Shown here in pieces: positions 12,901-24,500 of a DNA stretch of 64,000 nucleotides. Under the pieces are notes generated by a model. The model saw nothing but the letters and a program-made list of their open reading frames with translations, did not search any database and was not told the DNA's origin. The DNA lies in the NCBI GenBank assembly GCA_003508835.1, contig PUFA01000183.1:1984001-2048000 (forward strand), written 5' to 3'. Every line of letters starts with the position of its first letter. Position 1 is the stretch's first letter. The stretch is from Eonycteris spelaea. Its lineage: Eukaryota > Chordata > Mammalia > Chiroptera > Pteropodidae. The translations under genes and the position numbers were made by a program.

Positions 12901-15900
12901 AATAGATGGTTAAGACAGGTAGGTTGGAATGATCTAGGTCTAAAGAAGGATAATTATGATAATCTTGATCATAGATATTTCCCTAAAGCATTAAAACCCT
13001 ACTTGTTCAATATGCTGTAGAATAAAACAGAGAACTATAAGCTGGTTGAAGTTGCCCCCCATCCCGCAGACCCAAGGGCAGAAATTGTATAGATTTTGTA
13101 AATATAGTGAATGTTTGATATTGAATTCACAATATTTTTGGCAAAGCTTAGGAACTATATCACATTATTTTTTAATTTGCATCAGTCAAGGTCAGTTGTG
13201 ATTTGCTATAATGATGTTTCTTTGCAGCTTTCTTTACTCTGTGCTTTGAAATTCTCTCATCATTTTTTCCCTTATCTTTGTTTTTAGTTTCAGAAGCCAG
13301 TAATGATTCGACAATAGATGATGTGGTTGAAAATCATGTTGCTGACCAACTTTCATCAGATATTACACCAAATGCTCTGGATACTGAATTTTTGACATCT
13401 TCACCGGCCAATTTACTAGAACGACCGACCAATCATGCAGAGGCTCTTGGTCATGACCATTTAGGAACTAATGACCTTGCTGTTGGTGGATTTTTAGAAA
13501 ATCATGAGGAGCCAAGAGATAAAGTACAGTGTCCTGAAGAGAATCTACCAGCATCTTCACTTAACAAAGGAAAGAAATTGATGCATTGCAGAAGCCATGA
13601 AGAAGTCAACACTGAACTAAAAGCACAAATAATGAAAGAGATCCGAAAGCCAGGAAGAAGTATGTATAATTAGAGACATTCCTCAGATTTGATTTCTGTG
13701 TGTGCTCAAAAGAAAAAAAAAAAGTTAAATTAAAGGACACATCTGATTCTAAATCAATCTTGAATGATATGTAAGCTATAAAAGGTTTGATTATTTAGCT
13801 GACAAACACTTAACTGAATATCTGCTAAATCCAAAGTGCTGGACTGAGTATGGTAAGTAGAGGGGACTGAGAGCATAGGAAGCACACAGATAAATTACAC
13901 ATAGTTCCTACATGATGGGAACCCATAGTCTAGAGCAGCGGTCCCCAACCTTTATGGCATCAGGAACTGGGGCTCCTATGGGAATCTAATGCCTGATGAT
14001 CTGAGGTGGAGCTGAGGCAGTGATGCTAGTGCTGGGGAGTAGCTGCAAATACAGATGAAGCTTCGCTCTTACGCCCGCCACTCACCTCCTGCTGGGCGGC
14101 CCAGTTCTTAACAGGCCACGGACTGAATATTCTTTTAACCAGCAACTGGAATTTTAAACACCAAAAGATGTGAATGTTAAATGACTTCATGTTTGTAAAG
14201 TTTGTTGCATAGTGCCTGCCCCTGTGTTTAAGATTTAAATTGTGATGGTGAGTAGGGATATGTTTAGGTTTTAAAAAAAAAAACTTATGAAAGCTATCTA
14301 TTTATATGAATACAAAAGAATTGTGGGATAAAATTTCAATATTATTGGCATTCATATTTAGAAGGTGCTGACAGATAGATCACTTGCTGTGATACAGTGA
14401 CCCATGGGTGGTCCAAAAGTGGATAAGACTCAGTCCTTGCCATGCAGGATCTTATAGTCTGTGGCAGAGTGTTTTGTGAAAACCTGAAACTGAAATAGCA
14501 CTCAATCTGTTTTATTTTTTCCTATATGTACCCCCAACCTCTGTCTCCCTATGTTAGCTGTACTTTGGAATTTAAATTATAAGGATGGCTTTTTTAAAGG
14601 CAACTTGCTTCTTTCTTTTAAGTGACACTACCAAAAAGCTACTTATTCATACTTCAAGTCTTGGATACCTTAATGGGAACTTTTACCAAAAAAAGCAGTG
14701 TTTGACAAATTATTTTATCTTTTTTGATATATGATGAAATATATGTATAATAAAGTCTTCACTGAGCAGTAAAAATTTTATGTAAAATATTTTTGTTTTT
14801 GTCTTAGTATATTTTGACATAATTAACTGCAATAGAAAAATATTGAATAAGAGTGCAAAGGAAAGCCACTTAATTTTTTTTTTTTTGCTTCTCTTGTTTT
14901 AAGAATATGAAAGAATCTTCACTTTACTGAAGCATGTGCAAGGCAGTTTACAAACAAGACTAATATTTTTACAAAATGTCATTAAAGAAGCATCAAGGTA
15001 AATAATCTATTGAATATTATAGTCAGTATTGTTTTAACAGTATCTATTTTGTACTTGTGTTGCTATGCATATATATGACACATTCATATATGTACTTTTG
15101 TCTTTTTTTTAGTTCATTTGTAAATTCATTTAAAAAGAAACCATATCAAATTCTTTAGAAATTACGAACCTTTCCTCCCTATAAATTACAGATACTTGCA
15201 TAATTCTCATTCTGCTCTGTGGCTTTTGGTCTCCTTTATATTTTATAGCCTTTAACTTTTCTCCTTTTTATATTTGGACTATGGTTAATATTAATCAGCA
15301 ATTAGAAATAACCTTAAAGACAGTATTTTAATGCAGTTTGTATGTGGGAAAACATGTAGTTAAGGGGACCAGAGTCAGACAAATGGGCCTTATTCTGATT
15401 GTTTCAATAACCCGGGATTATGTACTTTTGTATGAGGAATGTGGATCAAGATTATAAATGGTAACTACATAGTGCAGTTAACTGAAAAGCATAGTTGTAT
15501 GAGTTTAGTGAGTACAGAAAAGCATTTTTAATTTTTTTCTTTAAGACTTAGTATTGTAAGAAGACTTAGGGTTTATCTTATCTGTCCTTCCAAATATAAC
15601 CATTCTTTAATTGGTCTCCCAATTTCTTCTATGCTACATTTAGAGGATGTTTTAGAGCAGTTCTCTCTCTCTTTTCTTTCTTTCTTTTTTTTTTTTTTTT
15701 TGTGAGTGGCTAGAGTATATATAGGTCACTTAGAACATGCAAGATAAGGACATAACTTTTCATATTATTTGTTTTGAGTATTTAACCTTTTCTGCTCTTT
15801 ATGTAACATTCTGTCAGCTCAAACTTCTGGATTTAGTTATATTTCTGGTGCCTGTATTCTACTTCTGCCACCTTTTAGAGAGTTGTATATTTTATTGTGG

Positions 15901-16704
15901 CTATTCATTAGTTTTTAAGTAGAAAGGAAGTGGGTATTGATTGGGCAGTGTTTGGGGATATTCTAAAAAGTATCACCAGTATTAATACTTACATAGACAA
16001 ATGCAATTTTAGTGTACTTATTACTGGAAAATTTTTTAAATTACTGCTTAAACTTTAACTGTTTGTTATATTCTCTCCTCAAGATGTCGATAATTATCCT
16101 TGATTTGCCAGCTTTCAAATTATAATGGCAGAACACCGTGGTTTTTAAGTACTACTAATTTTCATTTCTTCTTCCATTTTCTGGGGGATTATATTCATAC
16201 TTTGTTCATATTCTTTTCAACATTTAACTTTCAAAGAGCATAAGAAGAAGCTATTGGAATCATTTCTTTGGGAGCCCTAATTTTGCTGCAATATTTTAAT
16301 CATTGTATGCATGAGGTGTTTTTCTTTTCCCTTTTTTTCCTTTTTCTTTTTGATTACAGAAGGAATAACCTCTTTCCCATTGTACTTAGGTCTAGGTTAT
16401 TTGTTTTAGGAACAAACTATAATACTGTACTGATAAAATTATTTGCTAATCTTCCAGCAGATTTTATATATCATAAAGTTGTTGAATTTTAATTTTCATT
16501 TCACTTTGAAAAATCTTCCCAAGGCAGTTTCTCTCTTTAAAAAAAAATTATAATGATATATAACTTTATACATTAAAAAGAAATTGAGAGTGCTATTATT
16601 TTTTATACAGGTTTAAAAAACGAATGCTAATAGAACAACTGGAGAACTTCTTGGATGAAATTCATCGAAGAGCCAATCAGATCAACCATATTAATAGCAA
16701 TTAA
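826..16704 (+). CDS. INTS6: INTS6, Integrator complex subunit 6 (3' half, nine exons, partial)
   Basis: Spliced coding sequence from nine exons: 826-920, 4101-4211, 5156-5371, 7357-7483, 8345-8487, 8706-8937, 13288-13659, 14904-14997 and 16611-16704. It gives about 494 codons ending in NQINHINSN and a TAA stop. All introns are GT-AG and every phase joins without a break. The family is known as a subunit of the nuclear Integrator complex, which cleaves nascent snRNAs and other RNA polymerase II transcripts; INTS6 helps recruit PP2A. The N-terminal VWA domain lies upstream of the window. Visible here are a conserved middle region, a basic patch (KHKRPG...PKRRR) in the sixth exon, a low-complexity acidic stretch in the seventh, and the C-terminal INTS6/SAGE1/INTS6L domain in the last three. 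INTS6L (X-linked paralogue) is the alternative, but the C-terminus and the neighbouring SERPINE3 favour INTS6. The gene looks functional and constrained. Confidence 0.96.
1106..2466 (-). mobile_element. Tigger-type (Tc1/mariner, pogo) DNA transposon, decayed
   Basis: Terminal inverted repeats are visible: cacctgtccctcgatttatg at the left and its near complement ending cgagggatgggtgt at the right. The minus strand encodes pieces of a pogo/CENP-B-like DDE transposase. One piece reads ILLDNAPGHLHNLEHPDI, followed by VVYLPPNTTTLIQPLDKGI, the signature around the second catalytic Asp. An 80-codon open stretch at 1698-1456 is its C-terminal part. Stops and frameshifts elsewhere show it is dead. It sits in an INTS6 intron, antisense to the gene, and spans about 1.36 kb, so internal deletion is likely. 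Confidence 0.85.
2468..2712 (-). repeat. MIR SINE, antisense
   Basis: Matches reversed MIR text (gtcctaagcgctttacatgt; atgaggcaactaaggcac; ctggaattccgtctcaggca). It abuts the right end of the Tigger-type element. Confidence 0.8.
3535..3745 (-). repeat. MIR SINE, antisense
   Basis: Reads gcttactgtgtgccagatgc, tgctttacatgtagtaattt and ggtacagagaggttatataa, the reversed MIR pattern. Confidence 0.8.
4101..4211 (+). CDS. INTS6: INTS6 window exon 2
   Basis: A 111-base exon of 37 whole codons between acceptor ttacttacag and donor gtaatg. It begins PLKKAVRMMGAPNLI and ends YLKKLSQQ. The residues match INTS6, and both ends are phase 0. Confidence 0.94.
4212..5155 (+). other. INTS6 intron, nothing recognised
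   Basis: AT-rich unique-looking sequence with no clear repeat, exon or RNA gene. Confidence 0.55.
5156..5371 (+). CDS. INTS6: INTS6 window exon 3
   Basis: A 216-base exon (72 codons) between tttag and gtaata. It begins AKIESDRVIGSVGKK and ends YTGFQVALLNK. The frame is open throughout and the match to INTS6 is close. Confidence 0.95.
5690..7060 (+). mobile_element. L1 LINE 3' end, sense (old L1M type)
   Basis: A decayed ORF2 C-terminus (LKFVWKCKGTKVAKTILEKNK in one frame) is followed by classic ORF2 and 3' UTR text such as aatggaatactactatgcta, acatggatgagtctcagaaa and atggtatgtaaattatac. Heavily mutated. A short MIR-like fragment lies just before it at about 5530-5650. Confidence 0.85.
7061..8344 (+). 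other. INTS6 introns around exon 4, no clear repeat
   Basis: Apart from exon 4 (7357-7483), the sequence is AT-rich and unassigned. The 7484-8344 intron has a weak donor (gttagg) and a weak acceptor (gaaaag). Confidence 0.5.
7357..7483 (+). CDS. INTS6: INTS6 window exon 4
   Basis: A 127-base exon: 42 codons plus one base, so phase 1 at its end. It begins DLKPQTFRNAYDIPRR and ends RRFLKGQDE. The donor is gttagg, weaker than the usual gtaagt. It was chosen because the leftover G plus the next exon's AT gives the Asp expected in INTS6. Confidence 0.93.
8345..8487 (+). CDS. INTS6: INTS6 window exon 5
   Basis: A 143-base exon entered at phase 1 and left at phase 0. It reads QVHSVPIAQMGNYQEYL onward to PFKLDKK. 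The acceptor tgaaaag has a purine at -3 and a weak pyrimidine tract; the donor is gtaaat. Confidence 0.93.
8706..8937 (+). CDS. INTS6: INTS6 window exon 6, with basic NLS-like patch
   Basis: A 232-base exon (77 codons plus one base). It begins GMMIDEADEFVAG, carries a basic cluster with KHKR and KRRR, and ends IKPLPLHK. The donor is gtaagag at 8938. The frame stays open for 30 codons into the intron, but the canonical donor and the phase match to exon 7 fix the end. The basic cluster may help nuclear import, which is inference. Confidence 0.94.
9230..12860 (+). repeat. Long ancient purine-rich interspersed repeat tract
   Basis: A G/A-rich tract of about 3.6 kb in the large INTS6 intron. Phrases recur widely in mammalian DNA as one old element: ggagggccttggaaaccatggtaaa (9678 on), tagatagccaagtagacatcc (10571 on), agggcaattttggtggagtaaa (10944 on), gttgagcatgttcaaatgctc (11139 on). 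They occur in the order of a single long non-coding copy with insertions, including the MER5-like piece at 11974-12142. I cannot name the family with certainty. Small open frames inside it look like chance. Confidence 0.5.
11974..12142 (+). mobile_element. MER5A-like hAT (Charlie) non-autonomous element
   Basis: Begins cagcacttctcaaacttgatg and ends gatcacattttgagtag, the near-palindromic ends of MER5A. A cacctgggggtttagttaaa core lies between. Confidence 0.75.
13288..13659 (+). CDS. INTS6: INTS6 window exon 7 (long, acidic/low-complexity)
   Basis: The largest exon in the window, 372 bases, entered and left at phase 1. It begins SEASNDSTIDDVVENHV and ends MKEIRKPGR. The middle is hydrophilic and drifts more from the human protein than the other exons do, as expected for a flexible linker. 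The last 30 or so residues (SHEEVNTELKAQIMKEI) start the conserved C-terminal domain. The donor is gtatgt. Confidence 0.95.
13937..14128 (+). mobile_element. MER1-type hAT (Charlie) element, internally deleted
   Basis: Begins gcagcggtccccaaccttta and continues with gaatctaatgcctgatgatc, then ctcacctcctgctgggcggc and ggccacggactg. These are the MER1 end modules. About 190 bases remain. It lies 278 bases past INTS6 exon 7. Confidence 0.8.
14129..14903 (+). other. INTS6 intron, unassigned
   Basis: AT-rich sequence with T runs before the exon 8 acceptor. No other feature seen. Confidence 0.5.
14904..14997 (+). CDS. INTS6: INTS6 window exon 8 (C-terminal domain)
   Basis: A 94-base exon between acceptor ttttaag and donor gtaaat. 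It reads YERIFTLLKHVQGSL onward to NVIKEAS, with two bases of an Arg codon left over. It lies inside the helical C-terminal domain shared by INTS6, INTS6L and SAGE1, which is known to bind INTS3. Confidence 0.94.
14998..16610 (+). other. INTS6 last intron, unassigned
   Basis: AT-rich. A CTTT/poly-T microsatellite lies at about 15665-15702. The open frames at 15737-15922 and 16268-16492 show no protein-like composition. Confidence 0.5.
16611..16704 (+). CDS. INTS6: INTS6 terminal coding exon
   Basis: The acceptor ttatacag is followed by G, which completes the Arg codon. The exon then reads FKKRMLIEQLENFLDEI and ends INHINSN with TAA at 16702-16704. This is the usual C-terminus of INTS6. Confidence 0.95.
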
Positions 16705-17240
16705 AAGAAAACAGAATGTGGCCACTTATTTCACTATATCTTCTCCAAATACAAAGTAAATGCAAGACTGTTGTGATCTTGCATTCCTTTTTGACATGCA
16801 TTGTTGGCTATTTGAAATACTAAGAGCAAGTCTACAGATCCTTTTCCCATCATTTTACAGTGACCTTTTCTTCATTTTGGTTTATTTTTGTAATGTGAAA
16901 AGTATCACTCTAAAAAAAACATTTTTATTTAACAAACTAAAAATATTCCTCCAAATCTCTTGCTTGTCATTGACTCTTGCGTGTCAATTTCCCTCAGGTT
17001 CTATTTTCTTAAACCAACCTTTAAAATTGTCACCTCTGTTAAGGTTGAACTTTGCCAAAAAAATAAAAAAGAGAAGTTACTTTGTAATTTTTGGGGAAAA
17101 AAGCACATACATTAAAACTAGGTAATGTTTTGTATATACAGTTATTTTGGATATATTATTGTAAGTTGTACAAATGTATTTTGAAGAATATTTAAGAAAA
17201 GCACTTTTGTTATTCCATCAATAAATGCTCTATTTTACTC
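16705..17240 (+). other. INTS6: INTS6 3' UTR (proximal)
   Basis: AT-rich sequence after the INTS6 stop with no repeat insertion. An AATAAA lies at 17220-17225 and an earlier one at 17062-17067. The true cleavage site cannot be seen, and the UTR may run further, since more AATAAA words lie at 18019-18024 and 18141-18146. Confidence 0.6.
17220..17225 (+). terminator. Poly(A) signal AATAAA, INTS6 (candidate)
   Basis: Canonical hexamer 516 bases after the stop, followed by a T- and TG-rich stretch (tctattttactcttgtgtgg) typical of a downstream element. This is the best proximal candidate. Confidence 0.55.
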
Positions 17241-20200
17241 TTGTGTGGTTTAGGAAATAATCACATTTAAAGTACTCATTTAAAACCATCTTAAGATAAT
17301 GGAATTTTAAAAGCCTTGCTTTTTTAGCATTGGAAAAATATACCACTTGAAGTTCATATTTGTTAAACCTAACTGTAATCACATGGTACATAATCTGCAT
17401 TGTCTTTTAACTATATGTTCTTAGTTATTGTTGGCCACACCAACATACTCCCATTTCTGCCTAGATAATGGAAATGACAGTATCTGTGGCAGATAGGCAG
17501 ACACTTTAAAGGCTGTTTAAAAAGCAGACTCCTTTGGACATCATTGGTTTCCTTTTTTCCCTTCAATCCCTTTTTTTATCACTAGGAATGTGGATGGCTC
17601 TAAGTTGAAACTGTTAGGGAGTTTTAAGCATGAGGTACCTCACATACTCTGTCTACTCTTCAGCAACTTGATGCCATGATTACAAAAGCCCCATAACAAA
17701 TTGGGGGATAAAAAGGGATCTCTTTGTTTTGCTCTGTTATTCTCACACTTAAACTCTTCATTTTATTTAGAAGCTAAATGGAAAGGAAACGCATTTAAGA
17801 TGACTTTGCTCATTTTCCATTCCCCCTAATTACCCAGGATAAGGAAAAACCAACATTATTCATTGCCCACCATCAGTAAAATGGCCTCATGTGTCCTTAC
17901 TGAGGACATGACCCTATTACCTGACTCATTCACCATTCATAGATCACTGCTGTGCCTTGTAGTGCTTTTGGGGTAACCAGTAGAAAAAGGTTAAAATGCA
18001 TTTAGATTAGGAGGGTGAAATAAATTTATAAAATTATAGTAAAATTGAAATATTTTTAGGTTCATAACATTTGAAAATCACATACCCTTATCTTTTTACA
18101 CTTTAGCAGAACATTTTTTTAAATTTCAAGGGTATAGCAAAATAAAATTGTAACTTTTTATGAAGAAAAGCATAGATGAAAGTGGAGGACATGTTTGAGA
18201 TCTGTTGATTTTAGTCTAGGGGATTTGAAACTCTTCCAATACTGAAGACGAACCCTGTCAAGAAAAAGAAGCATATATAATGTTATATAGTATTTTCATA
18301 TGCAATTCCTTAAACCTTTTTTACCTCTACAAAATACCTTCAAGTAAAGCAGGATATTTAATAGATGTAATTGTTAAGGTGTCATTGCTAATTCAGCAAA
18401 AGCTACACAAAATCCAGAATATATCATATCTGGTCTTAAATTACATATATTTAGATTGAAATTAATGGAAGGGATTACAAGTCATTCAGATAAAAGTTCA
18501 TGCTTACCAAGAATATTTAGGAAAGGGATTTAGTTTATTCTAATATTTAGCACCTTATCAGAAAATGGTTATTTCCATTTCACAGATCACTCATAATAAT
18601 CCTTTAGCCCCTCGGCCTTTAAACCATTTTTTGGGATGAACCCTAATGGGAATTAGGAAGCAGCAGCTAGTTCAGTCTCATTTTGTCCTTAATCTCTCTG
18701 CCACTGTGTTCTACACCTTCAACCTAAAACTTAGTCACAAGGTTTGAAACTCATTGAAACTCAAGTTTAATAGCCCATCTCTAAAAGGTTTTCTACATTT
18801 TGAGGAACTGGGCATATTCTGTTAGTGAAATACTGTATAATTCTTGCAAGCAAAAGGGAGGGGTGTATATCTGAAGGGAATATCAGGTCTTCTGGGCCCT
18901 TTAGATCACTGGATGACTTTAGGCTAGACAAATGGTATTTTCCAGCGGCTGAGGTTGTTTTTCTTAATAGTCTCGTGTCCCATTTGTCGATTGAGTCATT
19001 TACCCTTATTAGTAAGATTGTTCAATTTGATGTACTGAAGGTTGAGACTTATTTTTAATCTCTTCAATACCCGTCACCAGAGGAATGGCCACTTTACCTT
19101 GTGATGTGGGCAAGTACCTCTCAGAAAGAGGTAAATACATTCACGGGGACTATATTTAGATGTGCGGCGGATTATGGAACTGGTTTTGGATTAGCCTTGT
19201 GTTTTCATTCTCTGTTTACTAAGGTTATTCTACAAACTAATGTCACTGGAATAGTGTGTCCCTTCCTACAAAGATTTTATTTCATTCTTATGCAGTTGAA
19301 TTCCAAGAGAAATTATTCTTTTTAAAACTCTCATCAACCTTTATTGGCTATCAGCTTTTGACAGTGATCTTTCTGTTCAAATTTAGTCCTGCCTCTTTCT
19401 TAAGGGAGTGGAACCTGTCATTTTTTCATCTTTCATTTTTGCACATTTATCCTAAGAGAGGGCTCTCCATTGCCTATTCTGAGTGATATTTGACATTTTC
19501 ATCTAATATATATGGGATTGAGGTGATGATGGTGAAATACTAGCAGGATATATTCTGTCGATGGACTTTTTCTCCCCAAATAATCCTTAAGTAGGTTATT
19601 TCCTAGTGAATGATTATTTTCATCCTTTTTTGTCACAAAAGTGTTTCTTTGATTTCTAGCACAAGTTACAGCAGTATGCAAACGATTCTCAGATAAAATG
19701 ATGTTGACAGTATTTCCTTAACAATTTGTGTAAAGCCTATGCGTAATTTTCATTATTCTAACTTGACTTTTTTCTCTCCATAAATAAAAATAATGCCTGA
19801 TGTTTAGTTAAAGTAGATCCACTTTTGCTTGATTTTGTTAGTCTTGTTCCATCCTATTTCTTTTAACACATTGTTTAGACTTGCCAACAACTCTTTACTG
19901 AGAATCTCTTTTCCCTCCTAGGCTGATAAAAAGATTGTCAAAGTGGGGAGGGAGAATAGTAAGAGGAATAATTTGAATACTTTGTTCACTGTTGTTGATG
20001 CTAAAGGACTTCTGCTTGTCATTCTGATGTGCTAAGGCTTTTCCTGTTCCATACTGTTTTGGGGGAGATTGAGATGAAGATTTATAGTGAGAATTAAAAC
20101 TACAAGGGCAAACTTTTTTTTTTTTTTTTTTTTTTTTTGCAATTTCAGCAAGCTTGAGAAGATCAACAGAAAAACTATAGAAATCCAATTGCATTCACTA

Positions 20201-20550
20201 GAATATCAGGGTTGCTGAGAGTCAGAGGACTACTTACTCTAGTAGCCTGAAGGAAATAGTTTTTCCTGCAAGGACCAGAAAGCTAGGAACAACTGGAAAA
20301 AAGTCGGAATTTATTTTACTTATATGATTTTTCTAAGTCTCCCCAGAAGTGGAAGCCTGAATTTAAAAAATCTACATCAACTACATATGACCAGAGAGAG
20401 GTGTGAAAAGAAAACCCATGGAGGAGGATATTAGTTTCCTTTGTAGTTATGAAATATTCCCTTTTCTCAGGATCTATGACATGGCAACTGGGAAGCTTCT
20501 GAAGCATCATAGAAACTAGCATTGCCTAGAGGGAATGCTTGATTTAGGCT
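17241..20550. other. Inter-gene region between convergent INTS6 and SERPINE3
   Basis: Unique-looking AT-rich sequence that must hold any extended INTS6 3' UTR (plus strand) and the SERPINE3 3' UTR (minus strand). AATAAA words at 18019-18024 and 18141-18146 are possible distal INTS6 signals. A T25 run lies at 20114-20138. No exon or recognised repeat was found. Confidence 0.5.
20114..20138. repeat. Poly-T run (25)
   Basis: Uninterrupted T run with no SINE or L1 body attached on either side. Confidence 0.9.
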
Positions 20551-20598
20551 ACAGTGGACAAATGAGGCCTTGTTGCTAAAGAGATGCTAATAAATAAT
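20551..20598 (-). pseudogene. SERPINE3: SERPINE3 residual C-terminal tail beyond the stop
   Basis: Decayed coding sequence after the early TAA. It has a second in-frame TAG and a net insertion of about four bases relative to the expected tail, followed by a recognisable SNKASFVH block. The assignment rests on recalled similarity to the human tail. Confidence 0.55.
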
Positions 20599-20751
<153 letters not shown>

Positions 20752-21145
20752 CTATTCATTTGAGGAAAGTCATTAAAATTGGATGTGAAATCAGTTATAT
20801 CCTTTGATTTTTGAAGAAATAAAGCATCCTATTGATATTTAGAGTTATGATGGGGTAAATGGGGAAATTAAAAAGATACCACTTAGTGAACCCTGTATCT
20901 TATTTTTTAAATGTTTCATGGAATAAATTTCTTACTGAAGGTAATTTTCAGAATGGCTCTATTCCTTGTTTATGGGGATAATGGTACACATCTTTTTCAA
21001 AATGGGTATCTCTTTTTTTCCCATCATTTGTCAAAAACTTTGCTCTCTGTTAACATTGCTTTCTTTAAAACTGCCCTCCCACATTGGGACATGGGCTTTT
21101 CAGTGGGAAGTTTTAGAGATGTGAAGATTAAACTGGATAAATCTA

Positions 21146-21412
<267 letters not shown>

Positions 21413-21575
21413 CTAGCTAGGGATAGATTTGTTTGGAAAATAACCAATATTTTATACAACTTTCACATTCTAAAATTTGATAAATTACCTAAAACCCCCA
21501 ATTAACATTCAGGGCTGTGCCCCATTTTTTTAAAGTTATTTTTAAAAAATATTTCTAGTTAATATTTACAGCTTT

Positions 21576-21725
21576 CAGCTAGTATTTCTGAAACTGGTGG
21601 TATAAGAATCACCAGTGTACGTATTAAAATGCAGAGTGTAGAGCCCAGGAATTTTTATTTTGAGCAAGCCAAGATGATTTCCCTTGAATGCCTTCTTGGA
21701 CTGCATTTTAAGAGCCACTTTTAAA
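21576..21725 (+). mobile_element. MER5-like hAT fragment
   Basis: Reads tttctgaaactggtggtata, gaatcaccagtgtacgtatt and gagcccaggaatttttattt, the MER5A pattern, weakly preserved. It lies in SERPINE3 intron 5. Confidence 0.5.
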
Positions 21726-22059
21726 TAACAAAGTCACACTTTTGTACAATAGGCTTTAAAAAGCATAATTCAGTGTACTGAAAATATGTCTAATGTAGGA
21801 CTGCATTGTGTATACTGAGGTGTATCAGCTATGCAGTTAGCTGGCCTCATGGGCTAGAATCTGCCAAGAAGATGAGAGGTTAGAACTATAACAGTTTTAT
21901 GCCAATGGTTGTAAAGATAAAGCCTAGCAACTAGGAATATGAATGATAAGTTAGGGGAACCGATAGAATTTTGTAATTTAACTTAATGATTTTTAAACAA
22001 CTCCACCATGAAATGGGACTTGATGACACAATAAAGAATAAAAGTTAATCTTTAGAACT

Positions 22060-22195
22060 AGAGAAACTTCAGAAATCATTCCATTCAACCGTTTCATTTT
22101 AGAGTGCTGTTAAGTCATCTGAGGTCACACACTTGGTAAGAGCTGGGCAGATGCAGGTTTTCTGACTGCAGTGCCCATTGCCCTGCATCCCTCCA
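22060..22195 (-). repeat. MIR-like SINE fragment, antisense
   Basis: Text aggtcacacacttggtaaga, gctgggcagatgcaggtttt and ctgactgcagtgccc follows the reversed core of MIR-type SINEs. Confidence 0.55.
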
Positions 22196-24500
22196 CATAA
22201 ACTACCACCTTTTGAGAAGTGTTCTAGTCAGATCTAGTATGCCACTGGAAAGGAGCTGGAGGTGTGAGTCTTACTCATTTTGGCATACATGTGTTTTGAG
22301 AAAGTTTTATTTTAAACTAATATTTAAATTGTTTTGCATTTTTCATGCATTACTGGGAGGTGGCAAATGAATGTCATGAGAGAATAAAACCAGCCGACAG
22401 TATAGAATATGCAGCATTTCACCCGTCTTGTAAATTTGGCCTAATTCTAAGGAACAGTTGTTTTCTAGCATCAGTCAGGTGTACAAGGGGCCAGAGAAAG
22501 TGAAAAATCAAGGGAAGCACCCACCTGGCATCACTTACTTATCCTAATACCAGTAAAGAATCTGATTATTCTAGTAGTTACTCTTCTTCTGTAGCTTTTT
22601 CAAAAAATATTTTTCTAGAATAATTGTGGATAAAGGATGGCTCTTTAATGGCCATAAGAAGGTTTTACTAATCTAACTTCATTACTATCTTCTATGGTAT
22701 CTGAACATTGTTAATGAAATGAGCAGAGGTTCACTATGAAACCCTTTATTAGTGAAAGTATAGTAAATGTTTTTATGTTAGAGTCCAGGCATCTTGGCAC
22801 AATATGAGAAATGGGCCCATTTGATATGAATGAATCTGGTTAGATGGGCTTAGCTATTTCAATTTCTTGAGAATGCCAACTGATGGGTTTCATTTTAATA
22901 GCTTTTATTCCTCAGTACAGGAATAATCAAATGACCATTTTTTTGCATAGCCATAAGCCAAGACCCATAGCCTATCAGGACTTAGCATCCATATCTCTGA
23001 CATTTCCTCTCTGAAAAGAGTTAAAATTTCAGGAGACTGACATTTGTGGTCAGTAAGAATTTAGAACAACTAGTTGGCATAAGTATTTTGGGTCACTAAA
23101 CATGTCCTAATGTGACATAACTCAGCAACCTGATCCAAAGTGCCATGTAATGAAATTTGTGTTGTGACCCTTGGGGACAGAGTGGGGGAGGGGAAATTCA
23201 GGAGTCATCTATGGGTTTGTGTTTTTCTTCCTGCTCGATCTTGTATTGCAGATACCTATGTGCTTAATTTTGTTAAGTAGCTATTGACATGTACAATGAA
23301 TTAAATCAACCTAAAAGAGACCAAGCACAAAGGATTCTCCTGGCTCTGGTCTCATCCTCTCCTGCAGTGTTAGCAATCGCCTAGTGCCATTGAGGTCATA
23401 CAGCTTGTTTTCCCAAAATGTGTTCCCAAGACTGTATACAGGTGCTACTCTGTAAAAGAGTTCCTTGGTTAATTAAAATGGGACATGCAGGTGGAATTGT
23501 TTTGTGCTTTGTTTTCAGTAATGGGTTTCTTAGAGCTGCTAATTTGCTAATGTTCACAGTGAGTCCTATGTAGTGTTTAACTATGGAACCGTCCACACCA
23601 GCCCCTTTCTCCAAATTTACCAGATTAGCATCCTGGGGAACACAACTTTGGGAAACTATAGCCTACCATAAACCCATTCACTCCAATATAACATTTCAAT
23701 ATCCAAAGCAAAGGAGTAAGATTCTTCCTTACTCCCCCTCTTGGCATACTCTTTACGCTTCTTCTATAACATCTTCTAACATGTTTACGTGTTAACCTTA
23801 CTTTTCAGATTGTTAGCGCCTAAGAGACAAAAGCTGTCTTACTAATTTTAAATATTTGTACATTGCGCAACCAGTATAACAATGGTTGTGTGTAGTAAAT
23901 GTCAGATCAATGATTCTTAGACACTACTCACACTTGTACATGTGTTTCATTTCCCCATAAAAACAGCTGCCTTAAAGTTCTTTAATCTGATTTCACTTGT
24001 AAGGATGTGTTGGCTGGTATCTGTAAAATTATAAGGGTGCAGAATAGAATGGGTGTTGGGTGAATTTCATCAGATGATTGTTTCTATGGCCCTTCCGCTT
24101 TGTTAGTGAGACCGCCATTCTTTGTGTGTGCTTGGTTATACTCGAAAGGCTTAAGAGTCTTCATAACATGACGTGTAAACACAAGATTGCAAAGTGTAAA
24201 TGAATGTTCCTGTATTTGATCCTAAGCTTCATGCAAAGCAAGATAAACATGTCGTTTGTCTTTAAATTATTATTACTTACTATGGAAAATTTAGTGGCTT
24301 TAGAAAAGTTATCATCAGAATTTGCTTCTAGTTTATCTTTCTCATCTTTCTCACTTAATTGTAAAAGGCAGACAGTGTGTGTCACATAGCATGCAGCCTA
24401 GGACATACAGAGGCGAAAAAGAATCTGGAATGGCCTCGGAAACTAGGCTGTGTTAGTTGCTTTCTCCGTTCTTCTCTAGCCCACTCCTCACACCTTTCTT
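22196..24500. other. SERPINE3 intron, mostly unassigned
   Basis: No exon found. An L2-like stretch may lie at 23800-23915 (gattgttagcgcctaagaga). The overlapping short open frames at 23396-23795 look random. Confidence 0.45.
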
